Source: Mercurialis annua (taxonomy: Eukaryota > Streptophyta > Magnoliopsida > Malpighiales > Euphorbiaceae). Taken from it: a stretch of 64,000 bases of DNA. The notes below the pieces were generated by a model. That model searched no databases, was not told the DNA's origin, and saw nothing but the letters and a program-made list of their open reading frames with translations. The DNA is taken from NCBI RefSeq assembly GCF_937616625.2, contig NC_065571.1, forward strand, positions 25,866,201 through 25,930,200, in the 5' to 3' direction. Positions within the stretch are counted from its first letter, which is position 1. Each line of letters opens with the position of its first letter. Of this stretch, positions 37,051 to 49,606 are shown in pieces. The translations under genes and the position numbers were made by a program.

Positions 37051-39980
37051 TTCTAAAAGGTGAAATGTTTGGATTTGTTTCATAGCGTTTATAAACGTTT
37101 GGCTTAAATGGCTAAAAAGGGGAAATGTTTGGATTTAATTCGTAATGTTTATAAACGCTTGGCTTAAATTGCTAAAAAGGGGAAACGTTTGGTTTTGTTT
37201 CGAAACGTTTTAAACGTTTGGCTTATATCATTAAAATGGGGAAACGTTTGAATTTCTTTCGTAACGTTTGTAAACATTTTGCTAAAATCGCTAAAAAGGT
37301 GAAACATTTTGGTTTTTTTTCGTAACGTTCGTAAACGTTCGGCTTAAATCGCTAAAAAGGTGAAACGTTAAGATTTGTTTCGTAATATTTTTAAATATTT
37401 TGCTTAAATTGCTAAAAAGGTGAAACGCTTGGATTTCTTTAGTAATGTTTGTAAACATTTGGCTTAAATTGCTAAAAAGGTGAAACGATTGGATTTGTTT
37501 CGTAACATTTGTAAACGTTTGGCTTATATTGTTAAAAAGGTGAAAAGCTTGGATTTATTTAGTAACGTTTGTAAACGTCTGGCTTAAATTGATAAAAAGG
37601 TGAAAAGCTAGGATTTTGTTTCCTAACGGTTGTAAACGTTTCGCTTAAATTGCTAAAAACGAGGGACGTTTGGATTTTTTCCTAACCTTTGTAAACGTTT
37701 TGGTTAAATAGCCAAAAAGGGGAAACGCTTGAATTTGTTTTGTAACGTTTTTACACGCTTGGTTTTTGTTTCGTAACGTTTGTAAACATTTGGCTTAAAT
37801 TGCTAAAAATGGGAAACGTTTGGATTTGTTTCGTAACATTTGTAAATGGTTGGCTTCAATCGCTAAAAAGGTGAAACGTTTGGATTTGTTTCGTAACGTT
37901 CGTAAACGTTTGCCTTCAATCGCTAAAAAGGTGAAACGTTTGGATTTGTTTCGTAACGTTTGTAAACATTTGGCATAAATCGCTAAAAAGGTGAAACATT
38001 TAGGTTTATTTCGTAACGTTTTATACGTTTATCTTAAATCGCTAAAAAGGGGAAACGTTTCGATTTGTTTCGTAACGTTTGTAAACATTTGGCTTAAATT
38101 GCTAAAAAGGTGAAGCGTTTGGTTTTGTTTCGTAACGTTTATAAACGTTCGGCTTAAATCTCTAAAAATGTGAGACGTTTGGATTTGTTTCGTAACGTTT
38201 GTAAACGTTTGGCTTGAATTGCTAAAAAGATGCAACGCTTGGATTTGTTTTGTAACGTTTGTAAATGTTTGGCTAAATTCCTAAAAATGTGAAACGCTTG
38301 GATTTGTTTCAGAACGTTTGGAAATGTTTGGCTTAAATTGCTAAAAAAATGAAACCCTTGGATTTGTTTTGTAATGTTTGTAAACATTTGCCTTAAATTA
38401 CTAAAGAGGTGAAATATTTGGATTCGTTTCCTAACGTTTGTAAACGTTTGGCTTAAATTGCTAAAAAGGTGAAACGTTTGGATTTTTTTCCTAACCTTTG
38501 TAAACGTTTTGCTTAAATCGCTAAAAAGGGGAAACGCTTGAATTTGTTTCATAACGTTTTTACACGTTTGGGTTAAATTGCTAAAAAGGTGAAATGCTTG
38601 GATTTATTTCGTAACGTTTGTAAACGTTTGGCTTACATTTCTAAATAGGGGAAACGTTTGGATTTGTCTCATAGCGTTCGTAAACGTTTAGCTTAAATCG
38701 CTAAAAAGGTGAAACGTTTGGATTTATTTAGTACCTTTTGTTAACGTTTGGCTTAAATCGCTAAAAAGGTGAAATATTTGGATTTGATTCATAACTTTTG
38801 TAAACATTTGGCTTAAATTGCTAAAAAGGTGAAACGCTCGGATTAGTTTCGTTACGTTTGTAAATTCTTTGCTTAAATTGCTAAAAAGGTGAAACGCTTC
38901 GTTTTTTTTGTAATGTTTGTAAAAGTTTGGCTTAAATTGCTAAAAATGTCAAACGTTAGTATTTGTTTCATAACGTTTGTATACGTTTGTCTTCAATCGG
39001 TAAAAAGGTGAAACGTTTGGATTTGATTCGTAACGTTTGTAAACATTTGGCATAAATCGGTAAAAAGGTGAAACGTTTGGATTTGTTTCGTAACGTTTTA
39101 AACGTTTGGCTTAAATCGCTAAAAGGGGAAACGTTTGGATTTATTTCCTAACGTTTGTAAACGTTTGGCTTAAATTGCTAAAAAGGTGAAGCGTTTGGTT
39201 TTGTTTCGTGACGTTTGTAAAAGTACAGCTTAAATCGCTAAAAAGATGAGATGTTTGGATTTGTTTCGTAACGTTTGTAAACGTTTGGCTTACATTGCTA
39301 AAAAGGTGAAACGCTTGGATTTCTTTTGTAATGATTGTAAACGTTTGGCTTAAATTGCTAAAAAGGTGAAACGCTTGGATTTATTTCGTAACATTTGTAA
39401 ACGTTTGGCTTATATTGTTAAAAAGGTGAAACACTTGGATTTGTTTCGTAACGTTTGTAAATGTCTGGTTTAAATTGATAAAAAGGTGAAACACTAGGAT
39501 TTGTTTCCTAACGTTTGTAAACGTTTTGCTTAAATTGCTAAAAACGCGAGACGTTTAGGATTTTTTTCCTAACCTTAGTAAACGTTTTGCTTAAATCGCC
39601 AATAAACATTTGGCTTATATAGCTAAAAAGGTGAAAGGTTTGGATTTGTTTCATAACGTTTGTAAACATTTGGCTTAAATCGCTAAAAAGGTGAAACGTT
39701 CGGATTTGTTTCGTAACGTTTGTAAACGTTTGGCTTAAATCGCTAAAAAGGTCAAAGGTTAAGATTTGTTCCGAATCGTTTGTAAATGTTTGGCTTAAAT
39801 CGCTAAAAAGGTGAAACGTTTGGATTTGTTTCGTAACCTTTGTAAACGTTTGGCCTAAATTGCTAATAAGGTGAAACTCTTTGATTTGTTTCGTACCGTT
39901 TGTATATGTTTGGCTTGAATTGCTAAAACGGAGAAACAATTGGATTTGTTTCGTAACGTTTGTAAACGTTTGGCTTAAAT
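37051..39980. repeat. HOR-D unit 1 (2930 bp)
   Basis: This unit starts at 'ctaaaaggtgaaatg' and is followed in order by 'cataaaccc'-free landmarks such as 'cattaaaatgggg' (about 37230), 'acgttcgtaaacgttcgg', 'cacgcttggtttttg' (about 37754) and 'tcgccaataaacatttgg' (about 39596). It is shorter than unit 2 by one 60-bp monomer near 37100 and longer by one T near 37620. Otherwise the two are very similar. Confidence 0.9.
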
Positions 39981-42969
39981 TGCTAAAAGGTGAAATGTTT
40001 GGATTTGTTTCATAGCGTTTATAAACGTTTGGCGTAAATGGCTAAAAAGGTGAAACGTTTGGATTATTTTCATACCGTTTGTAAACGTTTGGCTTAAATT
40101 GCTAAAAAGGTGAAATGTTTGGATTTATTTCGTAATACTTGTAAACGCTTGGCTTAAATTGCTAAAAAGGGGAAACGTTTGGTTTTGTTTCGAAACGTTT
40201 TAAACGTTTGGCTTATATCATTAAAATGGGGAAACGTTTGAATTTCTTTCGTAACGTTTGTAAACATTTGGCTAAAATCGCTAAAAAGGTGAAACATTTT
40301 GGTTTTTTTTCGTAACGTTCGTAAACGTTCGGCTTAAATCGCTAAAAAGGTGAAACGTTAAGATTTGTTTCGTAATATTTTTAAACATTTTGCTTAAATT
40401 GCTAAAAAGGTGAAACGCTTGGATTTCTTTAGTAATGTTTGTAAACATTTGGCTTAAATTGCTAAAAAGGTGAAACGATTGGATTTGTTTCGTAACATTT
40501 GTAAACGTTTGGCTTATATTGTTAAAAAGGTGAAAAGCTTGGATTTATTTAGTAACGTTTGTAAACGTCTGGCTTAAATTGATAAAAAGGTGAAAAGCTA
40601 GGATTTGTTTCCTAACGGTTGTAAACGTTTCGCTTAAATTGCTAAAAACGAGGGACGTTTGGATTTTTTCCTAACCTTTGTAAACGTTTTGGTTAAATAG
40701 CCAAAAAGGGGAAACGCTTGAATTTGTTTTGTAACGTTTTTACACGCTTGGTTTTTGTTTCGTAACGTTTGTAAACATTTGGCTTAAATTGCTAAAAATG
40801 GGAAACGTTTGGATTTGTTTCGTAACATTTGGAAATGGTTGGCTTCAATCGCTAAAAAGGTGAAACGTTTGGATATGTTTCGTAACGTTCGTAAACGTTT
40901 GCCTTCAATCGCTAAAAAGGTGAAACGTTTGGATTTGTTTCGTAACGTTTGTAAACATTTGGCATAAATCGCTAAAAAGGTGAAACATTTAGGTTTATTT
41001 CGTAACGTTTTATACGTTTATCTTAAATCGCTAAAAAGGGGAAACGTTTCGATTTGTTTCGTAACGTTTGTAAACGTTCGACTTAAATTGCTAAAAAGGT
41101 GAAGCGTTTGGTTTTGTTTCGTAACGTTTATAAACGTTCGGCTTAAATCTCTAAAAAGGTGAGACGTTTGGATTTGTTTCGTAACGTTTGTAAACGTTTG
41201 GCTTGAATTGCTAAAAAGATGCAACGCTTGGATTTGTTTTGTAACGTTTGTAAATGTTTGGCTAAACTCCTAAAAATGTGAAACGCTTGGATTTGTTTCA
41301 GAACGTTTGGAAATGTTTGGCTTAAATTGCTAAAAAAATGAAACCCTTGGATTTGTTTTGTAATGTTTGTAAACATTTGCCTTAAATTACTAAAGAGGTG
41401 AAATATTTGGATTCGTTTCCTAACGTTTGTAAACGTTTGGCTTAAATTGCTAAAAAGGTGAAACGTTTGGATTTTTTTCCTAACCTTTGTAAATGTTTTG
41501 CTTAAATCGCTAAAAAGGGGAAACGCTTGAATTTGTTTCATAACGTTTTTACACGTTTGGGTTAAATTGCTAAAAAGGTGAAATGCTTGGATTTATTTCG
41601 TAACGTTTGTAAACGTTTGGCTTACATTTCTAAATAGGGGAAACGTTTGGATTTTTCTCATAGCGTTCGTAAACGTTTAGCTTAAATCGCTAAAAAGGTG
41701 AAACGTTTGGATTTATTTAGTACCTTTTGTTAACGTTTGGCTTAAATCGCTAAAAAGGTGAAATATTTGGATTTGATTCATAACTTTTGTAAACATTTGG
41801 CTTAAATTGCTAAAAAGGTGAAACGCTCGGATTAGTTTCGTTACGTTTGTAAATTCTTTGCTTAAATTGCTAAAAAGGTGAAACGCTTCGTTTTTTTTGT
41901 AATGTTTGTAAAAGTTTGGCTTAAATTGCTAAAAATGTCAAACGTTTGTATTTGTTTCATAACGTTTGTATATGTTTGTCTTCAATCGGTAAAAAGGTGA
42001 AACGTTTGGATTTGATTCGTAACGTTTGTAAACATTTGGCATAAATCGGTAAAAAGGTGAAACGTTTTGATTTGTTTCGTAACGTTTTAAACGTTTGGCT
42101 TAAATCGCTAAAAGGGGAAACGTTTGGATTTATTTCCTAACGTTTGTAAACGTTTGGCTTAAATTGCTAAAAAGGTGAAGCGTTTGGTTTTGTTTCGTGA
42201 CGTTTGTAAAAGTACAGCTTAAATCGCTAAAAAGATGAGATGTTTGGATTTGTTTCGTAACGTTTGTAAACGTTTGGCTTACATTGCTAAAAAGGTGAAA
42301 CGCTTGGATTTCTTTTGTAATGATTGTAAACGTTTGGCTTAAATTGCTAAATAGGTGAAACGCTTGGATTTATTTCGTAACATTTGTAAACGTTTGGCTT
42401 ATATTGTTAAAAAGGTGAAACACTTGGATTTGTTTCGTAACGTTTGTAAACGTCTGGTTTAAATTGATAAAAAGGTGAAACACTAGGATTTGTTTCCTAA
42501 CGTTTGTAAACGTTTTGCTTAAATTGCTAAAAACGCGAGACGTTTAGGATTTTTTTCCTAACCTTAGTAAACGTTTTGCTTAAATCGCCAATAAACATTT
42601 GGCTTATATAGCTAAAAAGGTGAAAGGTTTGGATTTGTTTCGTAACGTTTGTAAACATTTGGCTTAAATCGCTAAAAAGGTGAAACGTTCGGATTTGTTT
42701 CGTAACGTTTTTAAACGTTTGGCTTAAATCGCTAAAAAGGTCAAAGGTTAAGATTTGTTCCGAATCGTTTGTATATGTTTGGCTTAAATCGCTAAAAAGG
42801 GGAAACGTTTGGATTTGTTTCGTAACCTTTATAAACGTTTGGCCTAAATTGCTAATAAGGTGAAACTCTTTGATTTGTTTCGTACCGTTTGTATATGTTT
42901 GGCTTGAATTGCTAAAACGGAGAAACAATTGGATTTGTTTCGTAACGTTTGTAAACGTTTGGCTTAAAT
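39981..42969. repeat. HOR-D unit 2 (2989 bp)
   Basis: This is the second D copy. Landmarks in the body lie exactly 2989 bp after those of unit 1 (for example 38029 to 41018 and 39538 to 42527 in the minus-strand reading). Scattered single-base differences are more frequent than between the A units, so this duplication is probably older or less homogenised. Confidence 0.9.
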
Positions 42970-45779
42970 TGCTAAAAGGTGAAATGTTTGGATTTGTTTC
43001 ATAGCGTTTATAAACGTTTGGCGTAAATGGCTAAAAAGGTGAAACGTTTGGATTATTTTCATACCGTTTGTAAACGTTTGTCCTAAATTGCTAAAAAGGT
43101 GAAATGTTTGGATTTATTTCGTAATACTTGTAAACGCTTGGCTTAAATTGCTAAAAAGGGGAAACGTTTGGTTTTGTTTCGAAACGTTTTAAACGTTTGA
43201 CTTATATCGTTAATATGGGGAAACGTTTGAATATCATTCGTAACGTTTGTAAACATTTGGTTAAAATCGCTATATAGGTTAAACATTTTGGTTTTTTTTC
43301 ATAACATTCGTAAACGTTCGGCTTAAATCGCTAAAAAGGTGAAACGTTTGGATTTGTTTCGTAATGTTTGTAAAGATTTTGCTTAAAATGCTAAAAAGGT
43401 GAAACGCTTTAATTTCTTTCGCAATATTTGTAAACTTTTGGCCAAAATTGATAAAAAGTTGAAACGCTTGGATTTGTTTCGTAACATTTGTAAACGTTTG
43501 GCTTGTATTGTTAAAAAGGTGAAACGCTTGGATTTGTTTCGTAACGTTTGTAAACGTCTGGCTTAAATTGATAAAAAAGGTGAAACGCTAGGATTTGTTT
43601 CCTAAGTTTGTAAACGTTTCGCTTAAATTGCTAAAAACGAGGCACGTTTGGATTTTTTCCTAACCTTTGTAAACGTTTTGGTTAAATCGCCAAAAAGGGG
43701 AAACGGTTGAATTTGTTTCGTAACGTTTGTAAACATTTGGCTTAAATTGCTAAAAATGGGAAAGTTTTGGATTTGTTTCGTAACATTTGTAAATGTTTGG
43801 CTTCAATCGCTAAAAAGGTGAAACGTTTGGATTTGTTTTGTAACGTTCGTAAACGTTTGGCTTCAATCGCTAAAAAGGTGAAACGTTTGGATTTGTTTCG
43901 TAACGTTTGTAAACATTTGGCATAAATCGCTAAAAAGGTGAAACGTTTGGATTTATTTCGTAACGTTTTATACGTTTAGCTTATATCTCTAAAAAGGGGA
44001 AACGTTTGGATTTGTTTCGTAACGTTTGTAAATGTTTGGCTTAAATTGCTAAGAAGGTGAAGCGTTTGGTTTTGTTACGTAACATTTATAAACGTACGGC
44101 TTAAATCTCTAAAAAGGTGAGACGTTTGGATTTGTTTCGTAACGTTTGTAAATGTTTGGCTTAAATTGCTAAAAAGGGGAAACGCTTGAATTTGTTTCAT
44201 AACGTTTTTACACGTTTGGGTTAAATTACTAGAAAGATGAAATTCTTGGATTTATTTCGTAACGTTTGTATACGTTTGGCTTATATTTCTTAAATCGCTA
44301 AAAAGGTGAAACGTTTGGATTTATTTTGTACCGTTTGTAAACGTTTGGCTTAAATCGCTAAAAAGGTGAAATGTTTGGATTTCATCCGTAACTTTTGTAA
44401 ACGTTTGGCTTAAATTGCTAAAAAGGTGAAACGCTTGGTTTTTTTCGTAACGTTTGTAAATTCTTGGCTTAAATTGCTAAAAAGGTGAAACCCTTGGTTT
44501 TTTTCGTAACGTTTGTAAACGTTTGGCTTAAATTGCTAAAAATGTGAAACGTTTGGATTTGTTTCGTAACGTTTGTATACGTTTGTCTTCAATCGCTAAA
44601 AAGGTGAAACATTTGGATTTGATTTGTAACGTTTATAAACATTTGGCGTAAATCGCTAAAAAGGTGAAACATTTGGATTTGTTTCGTAACGTTTTAAAGG
44701 TTTGGCTTAAATCGCTAAAAAGGGAAATGTTTGGATTTGTTTCGTTTAGTTTGTAAACGTTTGGGTTAAATTGCTAATAAGGTGAAATCCTTGGATTTAT
44801 TTCGTAACGTTTGTAAATGTTTGGCTTACATTTCTAAATAGGGGAAACGCTTGGATTTGTTTCATAGCGTTTGTAAACGTTTAGCTTAAATCGCTAAAAA
44901 GGTGAAACACTTAGATTTGTTTCGTAACGTTTGTAAACGTCTGGCTTAAATTGATAAAAAGGTGAAACGCTAGGATTTGTTTCCGAACATTTGTAAATGT
45001 TTCGCTTAAACTGCTTAAAAAAAGGAGACGTTTGGATTTTTCCTAACCTTTATAAACTTTTTGCTTAAATCGCCAAAAAGGGGAAACACTTGAATTTGTT
45101 TCGTAACGTTTTTACACGCTTGGTTTTTGTTTCGTCGTTTGTTAACGTTTTGCTTAAATTGCTAAAAATGGGAAACGTTTGGATTAATTTCGTAACGTTT
45201 GTGAACGTTTGGCTTAAATTGCTAAACAGGTGAAATGATTGGATTTGATTCGTAACTTTTGTAAACGTTTGGCTTAAATTGCTAAAAAGAGGAAACGTTT
45301 GTATTTATTTGGTAACGTTAGTAAACGTTTGGCTTAAATCGTTAAAAAGGGGAAACGTTTGGATTTGTTTTGTAACATTTGTAAACGTTTGGCTTAAATT
45401 GCTAAAAAGGTGAAACCCTTGGATTTGTTTCGTAACATTTGTAAACGTTTGGCTTGTATTGTTAAAAAGATGAAACACTTGGATTTGTTTCGTAACGTTT
45501 GTAAACGTCTGGCTTAAATTAATAAAAAGGTGAAACGCTAGGGTTTTTTTTCCTATCGTTTGTAAACGTGTCGCTTAAATTGCTAAAAACGAGAGACGTT
45601 TAGGATTTTTTCCTAACCTTTGTAAACCTTTTGCTTAAATCGCCAAAAAGGGGAAAAGATTGAATTTCTTTCGTAACATTTTTACACGCTTGATTTTTTT
45701 TTCGTATCGTTTGTAAACGTTTCGCTTAAATTGATAAAAATGGGAAACGTTTGGATTTGTTTCGTAACGTTTGTAAACG
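42970..45779. repeat. HOR-D unit 3, decayed
   Basis: The unit starts in phase with unit 2 ('ctaaaaggtgaaatg', then 'gtaatacttgtaaacgcttgg') and keeps the D order for about 1 kb. It then shows many private changes and losses, such as the missing 'cacgcttggtttttg' piece near 43715. A later part repeats D landmarks out of register near 45020 and 45600 ('gagacgtttaggattttttc'). It looks like an old edge of the D block. Confidence 0.75.
45289..45391. repeat. B-type patch inside block D
   Basis: These 103 bp appear identical to 28741-28843 of block B, including the rare string 'gtatttatttggtaacg', 'gttagtaaacg', and 'cgttaaaaagggg'. The last detail distinguishes this B copy from those with 'cgttaaaaaggtg'. 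The flanks on both sides are D-type, so a short tract was copied across about 16.5 kb. Confidence 0.85.
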
Positions 45780-46560
45780 TTTGGCTTAAATTGCTAAAGA
45801 GGTGAAACGCTTAGATTTGTTTCGTAATGTTTGTAAACGTTTGGCTTAAATTTCTAAAAAAGTAAAAAATTTGGATTTGCTTCGTAACCTTTGTAAACAT
45901 TTTCCTTAAATCACTAAAAAGGTGAAACGTTTGGATTTGTTTCATACGTTTTTAAACATTGGGCTTAAATTCCTAAAAAGGTGAAATGTTTGGATTTGTT
46001 TTGTAACGTTTGGCTAAGATTGATAAAAAGGTGAGACGCTTGGACTTGTTTCATAACGTTTATAAACGTTTGGATTAAATTGCGAAAAAGGTGAAACGCT
46101 TGGATTTGTTTCGTAACATTTGTAAACGTTTGGCTTAAATTGCTAAAAAAAGGTGAAACTGCTGGTTTTGTTTCGTAATCTTTCTAAACGTTTGGCATAA
46201 ATTGCTAAAAATATGAAACGTTTGCATTTGTTTCGTAACGGTTTAAACATTTGGTTTTGTTTCATAACGTTTGTAAACGTTTGGCTTAAATCACTAAAAA
46301 GGTGAAAGGTTTGGATTTGTTTCGTAAAGTTTGTAAACATTTGGCTTAAATCGCTAAAAAGGTGAAACGTTTGGATTTGTTTCATAACGTTTGTAAACAT
46401 TTGGCATAAATCGCCAAAAAGGTGAAACGTTTGGTTTTGTTTCGTAACGTTTATAAACGTTTGGCTTATATCGCTTAAAAGGGGAAACGTTTGGATTTGT
46501 TTCGTAACGTTTTTAAACGTTTGGCTAAAATCGCTAAAAAGGTGAAACATTTGTTTTTTT
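45780..46560. repeat. C-type segment inside block D
   Basis: The order of landmarks follows the right end of block C (about 36490-37000): 'aaatttggatttgcttcg', 'cattttccttaaatcac', 'tttcatacgtttttaaac', 'ctaagattgataaaaagg', 'gcttggacttgtttc', and the half-unit at 46216. Divergence is higher than between the two C units, so this is an older relic. The longest open frame of the window (minus strand, 135 codons) lies here and is a repeat artefact. Confidence 0.75.
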
Positions 46561-47440
46561 TTTTCATAACGTTCGTAAACGTTCGGCGTAAATCGCTAAA
46601 AAGGTGAAACCCTTAGATTTCTTTCGTAATGTTTGTAAACGTTTGGCTTAAATTGTTAAAAAGGTGAAACGTTTGGATTTGTTTCGTAACGTTTGTAAAC
46701 CTTTGCCTTTAATCGCTAAAAAGGTGAAACGTTTGGATTTGTTTCGTACCGTTTGTAACCGTTTGGCTTAAATTGCTAATAAGGTGAAACGTTTGGATTT
46801 ATTTCGTAATGTTTGTAAACGTTTGGCTTAAATTGCTAAAAAGGGGAAATGTTTGGATTTGTTACAAAACGTTTTAAATGTTTGGCTTATATCGCTAAAA
46901 TGGGGAAACGTTTGAATTTGTTTCGTAACGTTTGTAAACATTTGGCTGAAATCACTTAAAAGGTGAAACATTTGATTTTTTTCTCGTACCGTTCGTAAAC
47001 GTTCGGCTTAAATCGCTAAAAAGGAGAAACGTTTGGATTTGTTTCGTAATGTTTGTAAACATTTTGCTTAAATTGCTAAAAAGGTGAAAGGATTTGTTTC
47101 GTAACATTTGTAAACGTGTGGCTTATATCGTTAAAAAGGTGAAACACTTGGATTTGTTTCGTAACATTTGTAAACGTCTAACTTAAATTGATAAAAAGGT
47201 GAAACGCTAGGATTTGTTTCCTAACGTTTGTAAACGTTTCACTTAAATTGCTAAAAACGAGAGACGTTTAGGGTTTTTTTCCTAACCTTTGTAAACGTTT
47301 TGCTTAAATCGCCAAAACGCTTGAATTTGTTTCGTAACGTTTTTACACTATTTGTTTTTGTTTCGTATAGTTTGTAAACGTTTCGCTTAAATTGCTAAAA
47401 ATGGGAAACATTTGGATTTGTTTCGTAACGTTTGTAAACG
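46561..47440. repeat. Block D, terminal decayed monomers
   Basis: This is D-type text with 'aatggggaaacgtttgaattt' style landmarks near 46907 and 'acgttcgtaaacgttcgg' near 46570 and 46990. It includes a short unit near 47085 (ggtgaaaggatttg). No near-perfect partner is seen in the window. Confidence 0.7.
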
Positions 47441-48452
47441 TTTGGCTTCAATCAGTAAAAAGGTGAAACGTTTGGATTTGTTTCGTAACGTTTGTAAACG
47501 TTTGGCTTCAATAGCAAAAAAGGTGAAATGTTTTGATTTGTTTCGTAACGTTTTATAACATTTGGCTTAAATTGCTAAAAAGGTGAAAAAATTGGATTTG
47601 CTTCGTAACCTTTGTAAACATTTTGCGTAACTCGCTAAAAAAGTGAAACGTTTGGATTTGTTTCATACGTTTTTAAACGTTTTGCTTAAATTGCTAGAAA
47701 GGCGAAATGTTTGGATTTGTTTAGTAACGTTTGTAAACTTTTGGCTTAAATTGCTAAAAAGGTGAAACGCTTGGATTTGTTTCGGAACGTTTGTAAACGT
47801 TTGATTTAAATTGCTAAAAAGGTGAAACGATTGGATTTGTTTCGTAACGTTTGTAAATTTTTGGCTTAAATCGCAAAAAAGGGGAAACGTTTGGATTTGT
47901 TTCGTTACATTTGTAAACGTTTTGGCTTAAATCTCTAAAAAGGGGAAACGTTTGGATTTGTTTGGTAACGTTTGTAAACGTTTGGCTTAAATCGCAAAAA
48001 AGGGGAAACGTTTGGATTTGTTTCGTTACATTTGTAAACGTTTTGGCTTAAATCGCTAAAAAGGAGAAACGTTTAGATTTGTTTCGTAACGTTTGTCTTA
48101 AATTGCTAAAAAGGTGAAACGCTTGGATTTGTTTCGGAATGTTTGTAAACGTTTGGCTTAAATTGCTAAAAACGTGAAACGATTGGATTTGTTTCGTAAC
48201 GTTTGTAAATTTTTGGCTTAAATCTAAAAAAGTAAAACGTTTGGATTTGTTTGGTTTGTTTGTAAACGTTCGGCTTAAATCGCAAAAACGGGGAAAGGTT
48301 TGGATTTGTTTCGTTACATTTCTAAACGTTTGGCTTAAATCGCTAAAATGGAGAAACGTTTGGATTTATTTCGTAACGTTTGTAAACGTTTCGTTTATGT
48401 CGCTAAAAAGTGAAATGTTTGGATTTGTTTCGTAACATGTGTAAACGTTTGT

Positions 48453-49606
48453 CTTAAATTGCTAAAAAGGTGAAACGCTTGAATTTGTTTCGTAATGTTT
48501 GTAAACGTTTGACTTAATTTGCGAACAAAGTGAAACGCTAGTATTTGTTTCGTAACGTTTACAAACGTTTGGCTTAAATTGCTAAAAGTTGAAACACTTG
48601 GTTTTGTTTTGTAATGTTTCTAAACGTTTCGCATAAATTGCTAAAAATGAGAAACGTTTAGATTTAATTCGTAACGTTTTAAACGTTTGATTTTTTTCGT
48701 ATCGTTTGTAAACGTTTGGCTTAAATCGCTAAAAAGGTGAGAGGTTTGGATTTGTTTCGTAACGTTTGTAAACATTAGGCTTATATCGCTAAAAAGGTGT
48801 AACAGTTGGATTTATTTCGTAACGTTTGTAAACGCTTGGCTTAAATTGCTAAAAAGGTTAAATGTTTGGGTTTCTTACGTATCGTTTGTAAACGTTTGGC
48901 TTAAATCGCTAAAAAGGAAAAAAGTTTGGATTTGTTTGTAACCTTTGTAAACGTTTGCCTTAAATTGCTAATAAGGTGAAACGCTTTGATATGTTTCGTA
49001 ACGTTTGCACACGTTTGGCTTAAATTGCTAAAACGGAGAAACGCTTGGATTTATTTCGTAACGTTTTTAAACGTTTGGCTTAAATTCCTAAAAGGGGAAA
49101 CGTTTGGATTTGTTTCGTAGCGTTTATTAACGTTTGGCTTAAATAGCTAAAAAGGTGAAACGTTTGGATTTGTTTCGTACCATTTGTAAACGTTTGGCTT
49201 AAATTGCTAAAAAGGTTAAACGTTTGGATTTATTTCGTAATGTTTGTAAACATTTAGCTTAAATTGCTAAAAAGGGGAAACATTTGGATTTGTTTCTTAA
49301 TGTTTGTAAACGTTTGGCTTAAATTGCTAAAAAGGTGAAACGTTGGGATTTGTTTCGAAACGTTTTAAATGTTTGGCTTATATCGCTAAAATGGGGAAAC
49401 GTTTGAATTTGTTTTGTAGCGTTTGTAAACATTTGGCTAAAATCGCTAAAAAGGTAAAACGTTTGGTTTTTTTCATAACGTTCGTAAACGTTCGGCTTAA
49501 ATAGCTAAAAAGGTGAAACGCTTGGATTTCTTTCGTAATGTTTGTAAACGTTTGGCTTAAATTGCTAAAAAGGTGAAACGCTTAGATTTGTTTCGTAAAC
49601 GTTTGG
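48453..49606. repeat. 1154-bp duplication in E1, copy 1
   Basis: Text from 'cttaaattgctaaaaagg' at 48453 recurs at 49607. Both copies carry 'cgaacaaagtgaaacgctag', the half-unit and 'gtgagaggtttgg' (48741 and 49895). Block B has this segment only once per 2437-bp copy, so the duplication arose in the E lineage. Confidence 0.9.

Noticed and set aside
47250..47290. Telomere-like TTTAGGG near 47268
   Set aside because: It is a single occurrence inside a mutated monomer (gtttagggttttttt) with no tandem run.
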